Shown: positions 28,145 through 38,106 of the stretch, one piece after another | Position numbering within the stretch: the stretch's first letter is position 1 | Layout of the letters: the number at the start of each line of letters is the position of its first letter | Source: Labilibaculum euxinicum | GTDB lineage: Bacteria; Bacteroidota; Bacteroidia; Bacteroidales; Marinifilaceae | Direction of reading: 5' to 3' | NCBI RefSeq assembly: GCF_009795715.1 | Contig: NZ_WTCR01000005.1 | Coordinates: 310,001 to 374,000, forward strand | Length of the DNA: 64,000 nucleotides | Made by a program: the position numbers and the translations under genes | Notes under the pieces: generated by a model | Seen by the model: only the letters and a program-made list of their open reading frames with translations | Told to the model about the DNA's origin: nothing | The model's database searches: none

Positions 28145-29113
28145 TTGAAGCCTACATACGATATTAAGCAAATTGCAATAAAAACAATTGCAGAAGAAGA
28201 AAAAACCGTTAGTCAACTAAAAGAGTATATTGACGAAGATTTTGTTAATACTGTTGAATTGATCTTAAAAAGTAAAGGTCGGGTTGTAATTACGGGAATT
28301 GGTAAAAGTGCCAACATTGCCAACAAAATTGTGGCAACCCTTAATTCAACAGGTACCCCAGCCTTATTCATGCATGCGGCCGACGCTATTCATGGGGATT
28401 TAGGAATGATCCTTCCTGATGATATTATTATTTGTATTTCGAAAAGTGGAAGCACACCGGAAATCAAAGTTTTAGTGCCACTCATCAAAAATATGGGAAA
28501 TACATTAATTGCAATGGTTTCCGGATTGGATTCTTTTCTTGCAAAAGAATCGGACTATGTTTTAAAAGCCGTTGTCGAAAAAGAAGCCGATCCGAACAAT
28601 TTAGCACCAACAAATTCGACTACTGCTCAACTTGTTATTGGAGATGCTTTAGCAGTTTCCTTATTGGAATGCAGACAATTCACCAGTCAGGATTTTGCAA
28701 AATATCACCCGGGAGGAGCTCTTGGGAAAAAATTATATTTACGGGTTAGTGATCTTTACAAAATTAATCTGGCTCCCAAAGTATCCGAAAAAGAAAATAT
28801 TCGTCCGATTATCCTTGAAATTTCCTCAAAAAGAATGGGAGCTACTGCCGTTGTTGATAAAGAGAATAAACTTGTTGGAATAATCACTGACGGTGACCTT
28901 CGTAGAATGCTTGAACAAAATGAAGATGTAAGCAAATTAACTGCCCGCGATATCATGTCTCCAAAACCGAAGACTATTGATCCGCATTCACTTGCAATTA
29001 ATGCTTTCCAACTAATGGAAGACAACAACATCACTCAGCTTGCAGTTGTCGAAAATGAAAAATATGTTGGAATGGTTCATCTGCATGACATCTTAAAAGA
29101 AGGAATTGTATAA
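28145..29113 (+). CDS. kdsD: Arabinose-5-phosphate isomerase (KdsD/KpsF family)
   Basis: Converts ribulose-5-phosphate to arabinose-5-phosphate for Kdo synthesis in lipopolysaccharide. The 322-residue protein has an N-terminal SIS sugar-isomerase domain (about 40-175, GIGKSANIANKIVATLNSTG and ISKSGSTPEI) followed by two CBS domains (about 205-320). The start is TTG 28145 (MKPTYDIKQ); no ATG exists near the expected N-terminus. 27 bases before tatC. Length and domain order match the family. Confidence 0.94.
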   Translation: MKPTYDIKQIAIKTIAEEEKTVSQLKEYIDEDFVNTVELILKSKGRVVITGIGKSANIANKIVATLNSTGTPALFMHAADAIHGDLGMILPDDIIICISKSGSTPEIKVLVPLIKNMGNTLIAMVSGLDSFLAKESDYVLKAVVEKEADPNNLAPTNSTTAQLVIGDALAVSLLECRQFTSQDFAKYHPGGALGKKLYLRVSDLYKINLAPKVSEKENIRPIILEISSKRMGATAVVDKENKLVGIITDGDLRRMLEQNEDVSKLTARDIMSPKPKTIDPHSLAINAFQLMEDNNITQLAVVENEKYVGMVHLHDILKEGIV

Positions 29114-29140
29114 CTTGTCGCAATTTGTAAATCAACACGC

Positions 29141-29965
29141 ATGTCGGATAAAGAAGCAACAAATGAAGAAAACCAGATGAGTTTTCTTGAACATCTGGAA
29201 GAACTAAGATGGCACTTAATGAGATCGGTTATTGCCGTTATGGTTTTTGCAATAGCTGCTTTTATCTTTTATGATTTCATATTTAATGTATTGATTCTTG
29301 CGCCAAAAAACCCGGAATTCTTTACAAACAGAATGTTTTTCAAACTATCCGAATACACAGGAGTTGAATCTCTGAAAATTAACATCCATCCGTTTCAGGT
29401 TATAAATATTAACATGGCCGGGCAATTTGCAACACACATAAGTGTTTCCTTAGTGATCGGCATAATTGCCAGTTTCCCATACATATTTTACGAATTCTGG
29501 AGCTTTTTAAAACCAGCTTTATACGACAATGAAAAGAAGCATGCAAGAGGATCTATTTTTTACACTTCATTTTTATTCGCTCTTGGAGTTCTTTTTGGCT
29601 ACTACCTTATAACCCCGCTATCAGTCCATTTTCTAGGATCTTACAGTATAAGTAATCAGGTTCTGAATCAAATAAACCTAACATCCTACATCTCATCTAT
29701 TACTTCAATTGTTTTGGCAAGTGGTGTGATATTTGAACTGCCCGTTCTTATTTTCTTTTTAAGTAAAATAGGTTTGGTATCCCCTGAGTTTTTAAAAAAA
29801 TACAGAAAACACTCTGTGGTTTTAATTCTTATTCTTTCAGCAATCATCACTCCTCCGGATATCTTTAGTCAGATACTGGTTTGTTTACCATTGATGTTGC
29901 TTTACGAAATAGGTATTAAAATCTCGAAGCAGGTTCAAAAAAACCAACAAGCAAATTTGGGTTAA
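29141..29965 (+). CDS. tatC: Sec-independent protein translocase TatC
   Basis: Receptor subunit of the twin-arginine export pathway. The 274-residue membrane protein begins with the characteristic FLEHLEELRWHLM segment (about 15-27) and has six hydrophobic helices, with FPYIFYEFWSFLKPALY and the VFELPVLIFF helix typical of TatC. It lies 27 bases after kdsD. TatA/TatB are not in the window. The periplasmic loop after helix 1 is longer than in E. coli, as often in this phylum. Confidence 0.96.
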   Translation: MSDKEATNEENQMSFLEHLEELRWHLMRSVIAVMVFAIAAFIFYDFIFNVLILAPKNPEFFTNRMFFKLSEYTGVESLKINIHPFQVININMAGQFATHISVSLVIGIIASFPYIFYEFWSFLKPALYDNEKKHARGSIFYTSFLFALGVLFGYYLITPLSVHFLGSYSISNQVLNQINLTSYISSITSIVLASGVIFELPVLIFFLSKIGLVSPEFLKKYRKHSVVLILILSAIITPPDIFSQILVCLPLMLLYEIGIKISKQVQKNQQANLG

Positions 29966-30045
29966 ACAATTACACAGTTTATTTGTATTTTCACATGACT
30001 AAAGTCTGGGTTACTTTTTATCCGGACTATCACTATAGTATATTT

Positions 30046-32562
30046 ATGAATCAGATTCTAAAAAAAGGATTTTTACTCTTTACTATTCTTGTTATTTCAG
30101 GCTTAATTTGCTCTAGTTTTGCACAAACTACAAAAATAAGAGGCCGAATAATTGATTCGGAAACTAAAGAACCGCTTCCGTTTGTAAATATTGCATTCAA
30201 GGGAACTACCATTGGTACAACTTCGGATTTTGATGGACAGTATTTTCTTGAAACAAGAACACCATCAGATTTATTGTACATCTCTTTTGTAGGTTATAAA
30301 GAACAGGTATTTGAAATTCAAAAAGCCAGCTTTCAAACTATCAATATCGAATTAAAATCAGAAACGTTCGACTTGGCAGAAATTGTTGTTACTCCCGGAG
30401 AGAATCCTGCACATGTACTTCTCCGCAAAATTATAGCAAAAAAAGAAGACAATAATCCTTCCCGGTTCGATTCATATCAATACGAATCCTACACCAAAAT
30501 GGAAATGGATTTGAACAATATCAAAGATAGTTTTAAGAATAAAAAAATCATGCGACAATTCCAGTTTGTCTTTGATTACATTGACACCTCTGTAATAACC
30601 GGAAAACCATATTTACCTGTTTTTATTACCGAATCTCTTTCAGACTATCATTTTCAGAAAAAGCCAAGAGTGGAAAGAGAGATTATAAAAGCGTCGCAAA
30701 TGTCTGGCATAAACGACAACGCAAGTCTGGCACAATTTACAGGACAGCTTCATCAAAATGTGAATATTTACGACAACTTTATTGATCTTTTCAATATGGG
30801 TTTTGTAAGTCCTATTGCAGATGGCGGTCTTCGCTATTACAAATACTACTTAACTGACAGCGCATTCAGGGAAGGCAGCTGGTGCTATCACATGTCATTT
30901 AAGCCTAAAAGAAAGCAGGAACCAACTTTTGTAGGAGATTTTTGGGTAGCCGACACCACCTTTGCCATACAAAACATGCAAATGCGTATCGCAAAAGATG
31001 TGAACCTTAACTGGGTTAAAGATTTGGTTAGCAATAATGAATTTCAGAAACTAAACGACAGTACCTGGTTCTTAAAAAAGCAAAATCTTTTTGTTGATTT
31101 TATGATAACAGAAAAAGATTCGACCAAACAAATGGGCTTTTTTGGAAGAAAATCAATTTCCTACAAAAACATTAAACTAAATGAACCAATAAAAGAGGAA
31201 ATAATTAAGCTCGACAATAATGTTATTGTTGAAGAAACCGCCTTAAAACAACCCAAAGAGTATTGGGACAATGCCCGTCCGTATAAATTATCAGAAAGAG
31301 AATCGGGCATTTACGCTATGGTTGATTCGATTCAAAACGTACCCTTATACAAAAATATAATTGATATTATCCAAACATTTGTTACAGGCTATTACGTGAA
31401 AGGGAACTTTGAATACGGCCCGTATTATAAACTTTACAGCTTCAACGAAATTGAAGGAAACAGATTCATGTTTGGCGGGAGAACTTCGAACCAATTCAGC
31501 ACCAAGATAATGTTTAACGGTCATTTAGCCTACGGTGATAAAGACAATAAATTCAAATATGGATTGGGATTTCTTTACATGATCAATAAGCTCCCAAGAG
31601 AAACTTTCGGAGTACAATACAAACATGATATTCAGCAATTAGGAAAAAGTCCAAATGCATTTACCGAAGGGAATATTCTATCCTCTATTTTGAAACGAAA
31701 CCCAAACAATAAACTCACGATGGTTAATCAACTTGAAACTCATTACGAGAAAGAATGGTTTCAGGGATTTTCGAACACTTTAAAATTTCGCTATCGTGAC
31801 ATTACCCCAACCCAATATGTTCCATTTAATGCTCCTGATGCAAGCGGAGGAATACCTGTTCCTGGAATAACATCTTCGGAAATTGAGCTAAGAACCAGAT
31901 TTACCAAAAATGAAAGAGTAATAATGGGTGAATTCGAAAGAGTTCATCTGGGTGGACCATTCCCAATATTTAATCTTTACCTTACTATGGGCATGAAAGA
32001 TGTTTTGGGTGCCGATCACAATTATCAAAAAATTGATTTAAGCATTGAACACACCATAGAATTACCTCCCTTGGGAAATCTATACTATTTAGTTACTGCA
32101 GGGAAATTATTCGGAAAAGTTCCTTACCCACTCCTTCATCTGCACGAAGGAAACGAGACTTACGCTTTTGATCCGTATGCATTTAACATGATGAACTATT
32201 ACGAATTCACAAGTGACCAATACGTTAGTTTATTTGTTGAACATCACTTTAACGGACTCATTTTAAACAGAATCCCATTATTCAGGAAATTAAAATGGAG
32301 AACTGTTGTATCGGGAAAAGGATTAATTGGCAGCTTAAGTGACAAGAACAATGGCTCATTAAACAATACTGAAGCTGAAATGATTTTCCCAAATGGACTT
32401 TCGGATGTAAGCAAACCTTACTTTGAAGCAAGTGTAGGAATTGAAAACATATTTAAGTTTATACGAATTGATGCTATGTGGCGGTTAAATCATTTGGAAG
32501 ACAATCCATATCAGGATTTTGAAAATTTTGGTATCCGGGCGATGTTCCAATTTACTTTTTAA
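30046..32562 (+). CDS. DUF5686 outer-membrane protein with carboxypeptidase-like regulatory domain
   Basis: An 838-residue protein from ATG 30046, which begins a clear signal peptide (MNQILKKGFLLFT, cleavage near SSFAQT). In-frame codons upstream to 29983 look untranslated. After the signal comes a CarboxypepD_reg-like beta-sandwich (about 30-115: IRGRIIDSETKEPLPFVNI), then the long DUF5686 region, which ends in beta-barrel-like strands and a terminal aromatic (FQFTF). Such proteins are outer-membrane proteins of unknown function in Bacteroidota. It follows tatC by 80 bases and precedes lptB, consistent with an envelope cluster. Confidence 0.88.
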   Translation: MNQILKKGFLLFTILVISGLICSSFAQTTKIRGRIIDSETKEPLPFVNIAFKGTTIGTTSDFDGQYFLETRTPSDLLYISFVGYKEQVFEIQKASFQTINIELKSETFDLAEIVVTPGENPAHVLLRKIIAKKEDNNPSRFDSYQYESYTKMEMDLNNIKDSFKNKKIMRQFQFVFDYIDTSVITGKPYLPVFITESLSDYHFQKKPRVEREIIKASQMSGINDNASLAQFTGQLHQNVNIYDNFIDLFNMGFVSPIADGGLRYYKYYLTDSAFREGSWCYHMSFKPKRKQEPTFVGDFWVADTTFAIQNMQMRIAKDVNLNWVKDLVSNNEFQKLNDSTWFLKKQNLFVDFMITEKDSTKQMGFFGRKSISYKNIKLNEPIKEEIIKLDNNVIVEETALKQPKEYWDNARPYKLSERESGIYAMVDSIQNVPLYKNIIDIIQTFVTGYYVKGNFEYGPYYKLYSFNEIEGNRFMFGGRTSNQFSTKIMFNGHLAYGDKDNKFKYGLGFLYMINKLPRETFGVQYKHDIQQLGKSPNAFTEGNILSSILKRNPNNKLTMVNQLETHYEKEWFQGFSNTLKFRYRDITPTQYVPFNAPDASGGIPVPGITSSEIELRTRFTKNERVIMGEFERVHLGGPFPIFNLYLTMGMKDVLGADHNYQKIDLSIEHTIELPPLGNLYYLVTAGKLFGKVPYPLLHLHEGNETYAFDPYAFNMMNYYEFTSDQYVSLFVEHHFNGLILNRIPLFRKLKWRTVVSGKGLIGSLSDKNNGSLNNTEAEMIFPNGLSDVSKPYFEASVGIENIFKFIRIDAMWRLNHLEDNPYQDFENFGIRAMFQFTF

Positions 32563-32628
32563 TAATCAGAAGAAATTACTGACCGGCTTTGAACTTACAT
32601 ACAAAGTTTAATTCTCACAGATCTTTTC

Positions 32629-32636
32629 TATATTTG
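32629..32636 (+). promoter_or_regulatory. lptB promoter -7 element (TATATTTG then CACC)
   Basis: TATATTTG followed by CACC, the same extended element as at lysS and tRNA-Leu. A TTTA at 32607-32610 lies 18 bases upstream as a possible -33 element. About 34 bases before the lptB ATG. Confidence 0.65.
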
Positions 32637-32669
32637 CACCATTCCGATCCTTAAATATATTGAACAACG

Positions 32670-33404
32670 ATGATTTTAAGAGCTGAAAATTTAATAAAAA
32701 GATACAAGACCAGAACTGTAGTTAAAGGTGTTTCTGTTGAAGTTAAACAAGGTGAAATTGTTGGCTTACTTGGACCTAATGGTGCTGGAAAAACCACTTC
32801 ATTTTACATGATTGTTGGGCTGATTCAGCCAAACGGTGGAAGAATCTTTTTAGACGACCGCGAAATTACAAATGAACCTGTTTATAAAAGAGCGCAATTA
32901 GGTGTTGGATATTTAGCTCAGGAAGCCTCTGTGTTTCGAAAGCTAAGTGTGGAGGACAATATCAGAGCTGTACTTGAAATGTCTGATTTCTCAAAAGAAT
33001 ACCAGAAAGAACGATTGGAAGAAATGCTGAACGAGTTTAGTCTGCAGAAAATCAGAAAAAGTCTTGGTATTCAACTATCGGGTGGCGAAAGAAGAAGAAC
33101 CGAAATTGCAAGAGCTTTATCGATCAAACCAAAGTTTATTCTTTTAGATGAGCCGTTTGCAGGTGTCGACCCAATAGCGGTTGAAGATATCCAAGACATT
33201 GTCCGACATTTAAAAGATAAAAACATTGGAATTCTAATTACCGATCACAACGTACAGGAAACTCTTTCCATTACTGAAAGAGCCTATCTTCTATTCGAAG
33301 GTAATATCCTTAAATCAGGAACTGCTGAAGAACTTGCAGCAGATGAAGATGTAAGAAGAGTTTATTTAGGGAAGAACTTTGAGCTTCGAAGAGCTGCAAA
33401 ATAG
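32670..33404 (+). CDS. lptB: LPS export ABC transporter ATP-binding protein LptB
   Basis: ATPase that powers extraction of lipopolysaccharide from the inner membrane with LptFG. The 244-residue protein has Walker [10 protein letters not shown] (about 36-44), Q-loop region, signature [15 protein letters not shown] (about 138-152), Walker [14 protein letters not shown] and H-loop ITDHNVQET. The C-terminus ([12 protein letters not shown]) is the LptB hallmark, distinguishing it from other ABC ATPases. It has its own promoter element. LptF/G and LptA are not in the window. Confidence 0.95.
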   Translation: MILRAENLIKRYKTRTVVKGVSVEVKQGEIVGLLGPNGAGKTTSFYMIVGLIQPNGGRIFLDDREITNEPVYKRAQLGVGYLAQEASVFRKLSVEDNIRAVLEMSDFSKEYQKERLEEMLNEFSLQKIRKSLGIQLSGGERRRTEIARALSIKPKFILLDEPFAGVDPIAVEDIQDIVRHLKDKNIGILITDHNVQETLSITERAYLLFEGNILKSGTAEELAADEDVRRVYLGKNFELRRAAK

Positions 33405-33500
33405 CTCATTTTCAAGAGAATTGAATTGATTCAGTATTCGATCAAAATTCAGACTTACTATATTACTCAAAAAAAACTTCATTTTTTTTTCTGGCAGGTA

Positions 33501-33531
33501 TTGCAAATTATAAAAAACAGCTCTATATTTG
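33501..33531 (+). promoter_or_regulatory. tRNA-Leu promoter (TTG near -33, TATATTTG at -7)
   Basis: TATATTTG at 33524-33531 followed by CACC, with TATTG ending at 33503 about 20 bases upstream. It ends 15 bases before the mature tRNA 5' end, the distance expected for a tRNA promoter, which supports the motif assignment. Confidence 0.7.
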
Positions 33532-33546
33532 CACCGCAATTAACCC

Positions 33547-33628
33547 GCGGATGTGGCGTAATTGGTAGCCGCGCTAGACTTAGGATCTAGTGCCGAGAGG
33601 CGTGGGGGTTCGAGTCCCTTCATCCGCA
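33547..33628 (+). tRNA. tRNA-Leu (anticodon TAG)
   Basis: Acceptor stem GCGGATG pairs with CATCCGC, discriminator A. Anticodon stem CTAGA/TCTAG carries the loop CTTAGGA with TAG at positions 34-36. A long variable arm (TGCCGAGAGGCGT) marks a class II tRNA, and the T-arm has GGTTCGAGTCC. The 3' CCA is not encoded. It reads CUA and, by wobble, other CUN codons. It stands alone with its own promoter and terminator. Confidence 0.96.
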
Positions 33629-33647
33629 CAATAAAAAGAATAACCTT

Positions 33648-33702
33648 AAACCGCCCGTACTTCCGATACTGATATGTATCGATCGTGAGGCGGTTTTTTT
33701 TC
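33648..33702 (+). terminator. Terminator after tRNA-Leu
   Basis: Outer arms AAACCGCC (33648-33655) and GGCGGTTT, an inner CGATAC/GTATCG stem, and a run of eight or more T residues. Confidence 0.85.
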
Positions 33703-33735
33703 AATTAAAGAGGTTTTATCTATAATAGCTAAAAA

Positions 33736-35085
33736 ATGAACATTACAAAAACCAATATTGATGATTTAAATGCTGTAATCAAATTACAGATTGTTCAAGA
33801 AGATTACGAAACCCGAGTAAACAATGTGTTGAAAGACTATCGTAAAAAAGCAAATATCAATGGTTTCCGTGCAGGTAAAGTACCTATGGGTGTGATTAAA
33901 AAAATGTACGGAACTCCTGTTTTAGCTGATGAAATTAACAAAATTCTTAGCGAGGAGCTAATGAAGTATATTCGTGAAAATGATTTAAATATCATGGGCG
34001 AACCTCTTCCAAATGAAACTGAACAAAAGGAAATCAATTGGGAAAAAGACACTGAATTCGAATTCTCTTTTGATATTGCTTTAACTCCTGAATATACACT
34101 TAACCTAAGCAAGAAAGATAAAATCGACTTCTTCAAAATTATTGTTGACGAGAAAATGATTCAGAGCGGTGTTGATATGCACTCCCGTCGTTTCGGATCA
34201 AACAATGCTGCTGAAGTTGTTGAAGAAAAAGAACTTTTGAAAGGTAACTACGCTCAGGTTGATGCTGACGGAAAACTAATTGAAGAAGGAATTGTTAGCG
34301 AAAATGTTGCCATGTCTTTAGAATACATGAAAGACGAAGACGCTAAAAAGAAATTCATTGGAGCTAAAAAAGATGATGTAGTAGTTTTCAATCCTGCTAA
34401 AGCTTTTGAAAACAAATCAGACATCGCTTCTATGCTAAACATTTCGAAAGAAGAAGCTGAAACATTAGACTCTGATTTCCAATTTACAATTACCGAAATC
34501 ACCAAATTTGTTAATGCTGAATTGAATCAGGAATTATTCGATAAAGTATTTGGCGAAGGAACTGTATCTTCAGAGGAAGAATTCAAGAATAAAATTAAAG
34601 AAGATATCGAAAAACAATTGGTTAACGACAGTGACTACAAATTCCTGATCGATGCCAAAGCCAAATTGGTGAAAAAAGCAAAAATTGAACTTCCTGAAGT
34701 ATTCTTGAAACGTTGGATTGTTTCTACAAACAAGGATATGACCGCAGAGCAGGTTGATACTGATTTTGCAAATTATGCTGACGAATTCAAATGGCAATTG
34801 ATCAAAAACAGATTAATTCAAGAGAATGATCTGAAAGTTAGCCATGAAGAAGTTATGGAATTTGCTAAAAAACAAGCATTAATGCAATTTCAGCAATACG
34901 GAATGATGGATGTACCTGAAGAGTACTTAAACAACTACGCTCAGCAAATGATGCAAAATCAAGACGAGCAAAGAAAAATTTATGAGCGTAAAGCTGATGA
35001 TAAAGTTGTTGAATACATCAAAGGAACCGTTAAACTGGACGAAAAAGAGATTTCTACTGAAGATTTCAACAAGCTGTTTGAATAA
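33736..35085 (+). CDS. tig: Trigger factor (ribosome-associated chaperone)
   Basis: Binds nascent chains at the ribosome exit. The 449-residue protein has an N-terminal ribosome-binding domain with the signature NGFRAGKVPMGVIKKMYG (about 39-56). A middle domain shows only weak resemblance to an FKBP-type isomerase, and the alpha-helical C-terminal domain forms the cradle. Length is normal. It precedes clpP and clpX, the usual tig-clpP-clpX order, although a strong terminator separates it from clpP. Confidence 0.94.
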   Translation: MNITKTNIDDLNAVIKLQIVQEDYETRVNNVLKDYRKKANINGFRAGKVPMGVIKKMYGTPVLADEINKILSEELMKYIRENDLNIMGEPLPNETEQKEINWEKDTEFEFSFDIALTPEYTLNLSKKDKIDFFKIIVDEKMIQSGVDMHSRRFGSNNAAEVVEEKELLKGNYAQVDADGKLIEEGIVSENVAMSLEYMKDEDAKKKFIGAKKDDVVVFNPAKAFENKSDIASMLNISKEEAETLDSDFQFTITEITKFVNAELNQELFDKVFGEGTVSSEEEFKNKIKEDIEKQLVNDSDYKFLIDAKAKLVKKAKIELPEVFLKRWIVSTNKDMTAEQVDTDFANYADEFKWQLIKNRLIQENDLKVSHEEVMEFAKKQALMQFQQYGMMDVPEEYLNNYAQQMMQNQDEQRKIYERKADDKVVEYIKGTVKLDEKEISTEDFNKLFE

Positions 35086-35110
35086 GTCGGTACACCTTAA
35101 TAAGACATTA

Positions 35111-35145
35111 AACCACGCTTTCAAAAAGCGTGGTTTTCTTTTTGT
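35111..35145 (+). terminator. Terminator after tig
   Basis: Arms AACCACGCTTT and AAAGCGTGGTT, then a T-rich stretch. It makes tig a separate unit from clpP. Confidence 0.85.
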
Positions 35146-35234
35146 CTTATAAAATACAGATTTTGTTAAGCCATTCTTTTCAAATGGGGAAAATTTAACT
35201 AATTTAGGTCTACGAAATATAAAATCACTTCGCT

Positions 35235-35909
35235 ATGATACCAAAAGATGAATTCAATAAATTTGCTACAAAGCACATAGGCATAAGCAGCCTAAACTTA
35301 GATAGATACACTTCAATCCACAACAGCTACATCTCTCCCACTATTATTGAGGAAAGACAGCTAAATGTTGCGTCAATGGATGTGTTCTCCCGTCTTATGA
35401 TGGATCGGATTATCTTCCTTGGTATTCCAATTGATGATTATGTAGCCAATATTATCATGGCACAATTGCTGTTTTTAGAATCAACAGAGCCTTCAAAGGA
35501 TATCCAAATCTATTTCAACACTCCCGGAGGTTCAGTGCATGCGGGTTTAGGAATTTACGATACCATGCAGTACATCAAGTGTGATGTTGCAACTATCTGT
35601 ACGGGAATGGCCGCTTCGATGGGTGCTGTTTTATTAACTGCAGGAACAAAAGGAAAACGGTCTGCTCTTAAACACTCAAGAGTAATGATTCACCAGCCAA
35701 TGGGTGGTGCTCAGGGACAAGCTTCGGATATCGAAATTACTGCGCGCGAAATTTTAAAACTGAAAAAAGAACTTTATACTATTATTGCTGATCATTCTGG
35801 AAATACTTACGAAAAAGTTGAGAAAAACTCTGATCGTGATTATTGGATGACAGCCGCGGAAGCAAAGGAGTACGGGATGATTGACGAAGTGCTTATCCGT
35901 GAGCAATAA
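35235..35909 (+). CDS. clpP: ATP-dependent Clp protease proteolytic subunit
   Basis: Serine peptidase that degrades proteins unfolded by ClpX. The 224-residue protein has the catalytic Ser in GMAASMGA (about 126-133), His in RVMIHQPMGG (about 150-159) and the Asp region SDRDYWM. Oligomer segments FNTPGGSV are normal. The N-terminus is about 20 residues longer than mature E. coli ClpP and may be processed. Followed by a large palindrome and clpX. Confidence 0.96.
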   Translation: MIPKDEFNKFATKHIGISSLNLDRYTSIHNSYISPTIIEERQLNVASMDVFSRLMMDRIIFLGIPIDDYVANIIMAQLLFLESTEPSKDIQIYFNTPGGSVHAGLGIYDTMQYIKCDVATICTGMAASMGAVLLTAGTKGKRSALKHSRVMIHQPMGGAQGQASDIEITAREILKLKKELYTIIADHSGNTYEKVEKNSDRDYWMTAAEAKEYGMIDEVLIREQ

Positions 35910-35935
35910 GCTAACTAAATAGAAATCAGAATAAC

Positions 35936-35976
35936 AAAATGCAGAGTTAAGCATAAAATTCTTAACTTTGCATTTT
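35936..35976. promoter_or_regulatory. Long palindrome between clpP and clpX that contains the clpX -7 element
   Basis: Arms AAAATGCAGAGTTAAG (35936-35951) and CTTAACTTTGCATTTT (35961-35976) match at 15 of 16 positions around a 9-base loop. The right arm contains TAACTTTG (35963-35970), a TAnnTTTG promoter element 27 bases before the clpX ATG. One sequence could therefore be the clpP terminator, the clpX promoter and perhaps an operator. Confidence 0.65.
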
Positions 35977-35996
35977 TAGTATAACAAATAAGAAAC

Positions 35997-37211
35997 ATGG
36001 ATAAATGCTCGTTTTGTGGGAGAGAAAAGAAGGATACAAATCTTCTAATTGCCGGAATCAGCGGTCATATTTGCGATAGCTGTATCGAACAGGCCTATGC
36101 TATTGTACAGGAAGAATTGAAGAATCGTACTGATATCAACCTAAAAGAGATTCAATTATTAAAACCAACAGAAATAAAGACATTTCTTGACCAGTATGTA
36201 ATTGGACAAGATGATGCAAAAAAATATCTTGCGGTTGCGGTATATAATCATTACAAGAGATTACTGCAGGAAAGAGATGACGAAGATATTGAGATTGAAA
36301 AATCGAATATTATTCTTGTTGGAGAAACTGGAACAGGTAAAACCTTATTAGCCAGAACAATTGCCAAGATGCTTCATGTGCCGTTTACTATTGTTGATGC
36401 CACGGTACTAACCGAAGCTGGTTATGTTGGTGAGGATATTGAATCGATCTTAACAAGGCTTCTTCAGGCATCAGATTATGATGTTGCTGCTGCTGAAAAA
36501 GGAATTGTGTTTATTGATGAAATAGATAAAATTGCCAGAAAAAGCGACAATCCTTCCATTACCCGAGATGTGTCAGGTGAAGGTGTTCAGCAAGGATTAC
36601 TCAAATTACTGGAAGGATCGGTTGTTAATGTTCCGCCTCAAGGAGGAAGAAAACATCCTGATCAAAAAATGATACCGGTAAATACCAAAAACGTTTTATT
36701 TATATGTGGTGGTGCATTTGATGGTATTCAAAGAAAAATTGCTCAACGATTAAATACTCAAATTGTTGGATTCAATGCCAACAAAGAAAAAGAACAGATT
36801 GATCAGGATAATTTATTGCAATATATTGCCCCACAGGATTTAAAATCTTTTGGTTTAATTCCTGAGATTATTGGCCGTTTACCTGTTCTTACCTACTTAG
36901 AACCTTTGGATAGAAGAGCATTGAGAAACATTCTGACAGAGCCTAAAAATGCAATTTTAAAACAATACACCAAGCTATTTAAAATTGACGATATCGAATT
37001 GACATTTGAAAACAATGCATTGGAATATATTGTAGATAAAGCATTGGAATTTAAACTTGGAGCCCGTGGATTAAGATCCATTTGCGAAGCCATCATGATT
37101 GATGCCATGTTTGAATTACCAACAAGCGGTCAGAAGAAAATTGATATTGACAGAAAGTACGCAAGTGAGAAACTTGAAAAAATAAACCTCAAGCGTTTAA
37201 AAGTCGCATAG
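35997..37211 (+). CDS. clpX: ATP-dependent Clp protease ATP-binding subunit ClpX
   Basis: Unfolds substrates and feeds them to ClpP. The 404-residue protein has the N-terminal zinc-binding domain (CSFC at 4-7 and CDSC near 27-30), Walker A GETGTGKT (about 107-114), Walker [10 protein letters not shown], a pore loop GYVGED and the C-terminal small domain [10 protein letters not shown]. Length is normal. The promoter appears to lie inside the palindrome upstream. Confidence 0.97.
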   Translation: MDKCSFCGREKKDTNLLIAGISGHICDSCIEQAYAIVQEELKNRTDINLKEIQLLKPTEIKTFLDQYVIGQDDAKKYLAVAVYNHYKRLLQERDDEDIEIEKSNIILVGETGTGKTLLARTIAKMLHVPFTIVDATVLTEAGYVGEDIESILTRLLQASDYDVAAAEKGIVFIDEIDKIARKSDNPSITRDVSGEGVQQGLLKLLEGSVVNVPPQGGRKHPDQKMIPVNTKNVLFICGGAFDGIQRKIAQRLNTQIVGFNANKEKEQIDQDNLLQYIAPQDLKSFGLIPEIIGRLPVLTYLEPLDRRALRNILTEPKNAILKQYTKLFKIDDIELTFENNALEYIVDKALEFKLGARGLRSICEAIMIDAMFELPTSGQKKIDIDRKYASEKLEKINLKRLKVA

Positions 37212-37239
37212 AAAAAGCCGGATAATATCCGGCTTTTTT
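37212..37239. terminator. Bidirectional terminator between clpX and the lipoprotein gene
   Basis: AAAAAGCCGGATA pairs with TATCCGGCTTTTT, flanked by A and T runs, serving both converging genes. Confidence 0.88.
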
Positions 37240-37243
37240 CTTT

Positions 37244-38098
37244 TTATAATGTTATTGATATATTTGCTCCGAATGCACTTACTGTGGCCTTAGCATCACA
37301 ATCAGACTCAGACTCAGGATCTCCTCCTCCAAAATTTACTATACCATCACCAATATCGCTTAATGAGAAATCGGCCTTCCCGCCTATAATATTCTTACAC
37401 GAATAAGCATAGATTAAGTCACTACTACTTTCCAAATTAAACAATGCTCCATCAGGAGTTTTCCCCGAAAGACTCGTTGTAAATTTAAAAATATCATCAG
37501 TATAATCAGTCAAACCTTCCTCACTCTTAAAAAAAGTGTAAACATTGTTTATACTTGCTACAGTAACTGTATAAACCGTTTCCCCGGTTCCACTAATTAA
37601 AAATTCAGCATTTTCCATTTTCATGGAAAAATCTTTTCCAGCGGTTTCTCCGGTTATCTGAAACTCAATTGCTCCGGTTATGGAATATCCATAAGATTTG
37701 AAATCCTTTAAACGAATATCAAAAGATTTCAGATCTTCATCTTTAGGATCTACAATTACTTTTCCTTTAAACGCAGCACCATTCGAAGAACATGTTACTG
37801 TTCCATAATCCAATACAATTGAATCAAGCACAAAAGTCTGTGAATTTCGATGAACTGAAGCCTTCAGGCATTTAGCTACATTTGTTGTGATCAAATCACC
37901 TGTGAATTCCAATTTATGCATCGCAATACCATTCACATCCATGGCTAAATCGTTAAACACATTTTCTATTTGCAGAGTAAGCTCGGCAGGAACAGAGAAC
38001 ACGTCAAGAATAATATCTTCAGGATCTGATCCTGTTGAACATGAATTCACCGATAAAAAGCAAAAAAATAATGCTAAACCTGAAATAAAACGCCTCAT
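37244..38098 (-). CDS. Hypothetical lipoprotein
   Basis: A 284-residue protein with a lipoprotein signal peptide (basic start MRRF, hydrophobic core, lipobox ending at Cys20 in SVNSC). The rest is predicted beta-rich, with alternating hydrophobic residues and many Gly/Ser. Cysteines at about 76, 102, 234 and 267 could form disulfides. I recognise no domain. It lies 8 bases after folA at the end of a unit with thyA and the nucleoside-gate gene, but nothing in the sequence ties it to folate metabolism. Confidence 0.75.
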   Translation of the reverse strand: MRRFISGLALFFCFLSVNSCSTGSDPEDIILDVFSVPAELTLQIENVFNDLAMDVNGIAMHKLEFTGDLITTNVAKCLKASVHRNSQTFVLDSIVLDYGTVTCSSNGAAFKGKVIVDPKDEDLKSFDIRLKDFKSYGYSITGAIEFQITGETAGKDFSMKMENAEFLISGTGETVYTVTVASINNVYTFFKSEEGLTDYTDDIFKFTTSLSGKTPDGALFNLESSSDLIYAYSCKNIIGGKADFSLSDIGDGIVNFGGGDPESESDCDAKATVSAFGANISITL

Positions 38099-38106
38099 AT
38101 ATACTG

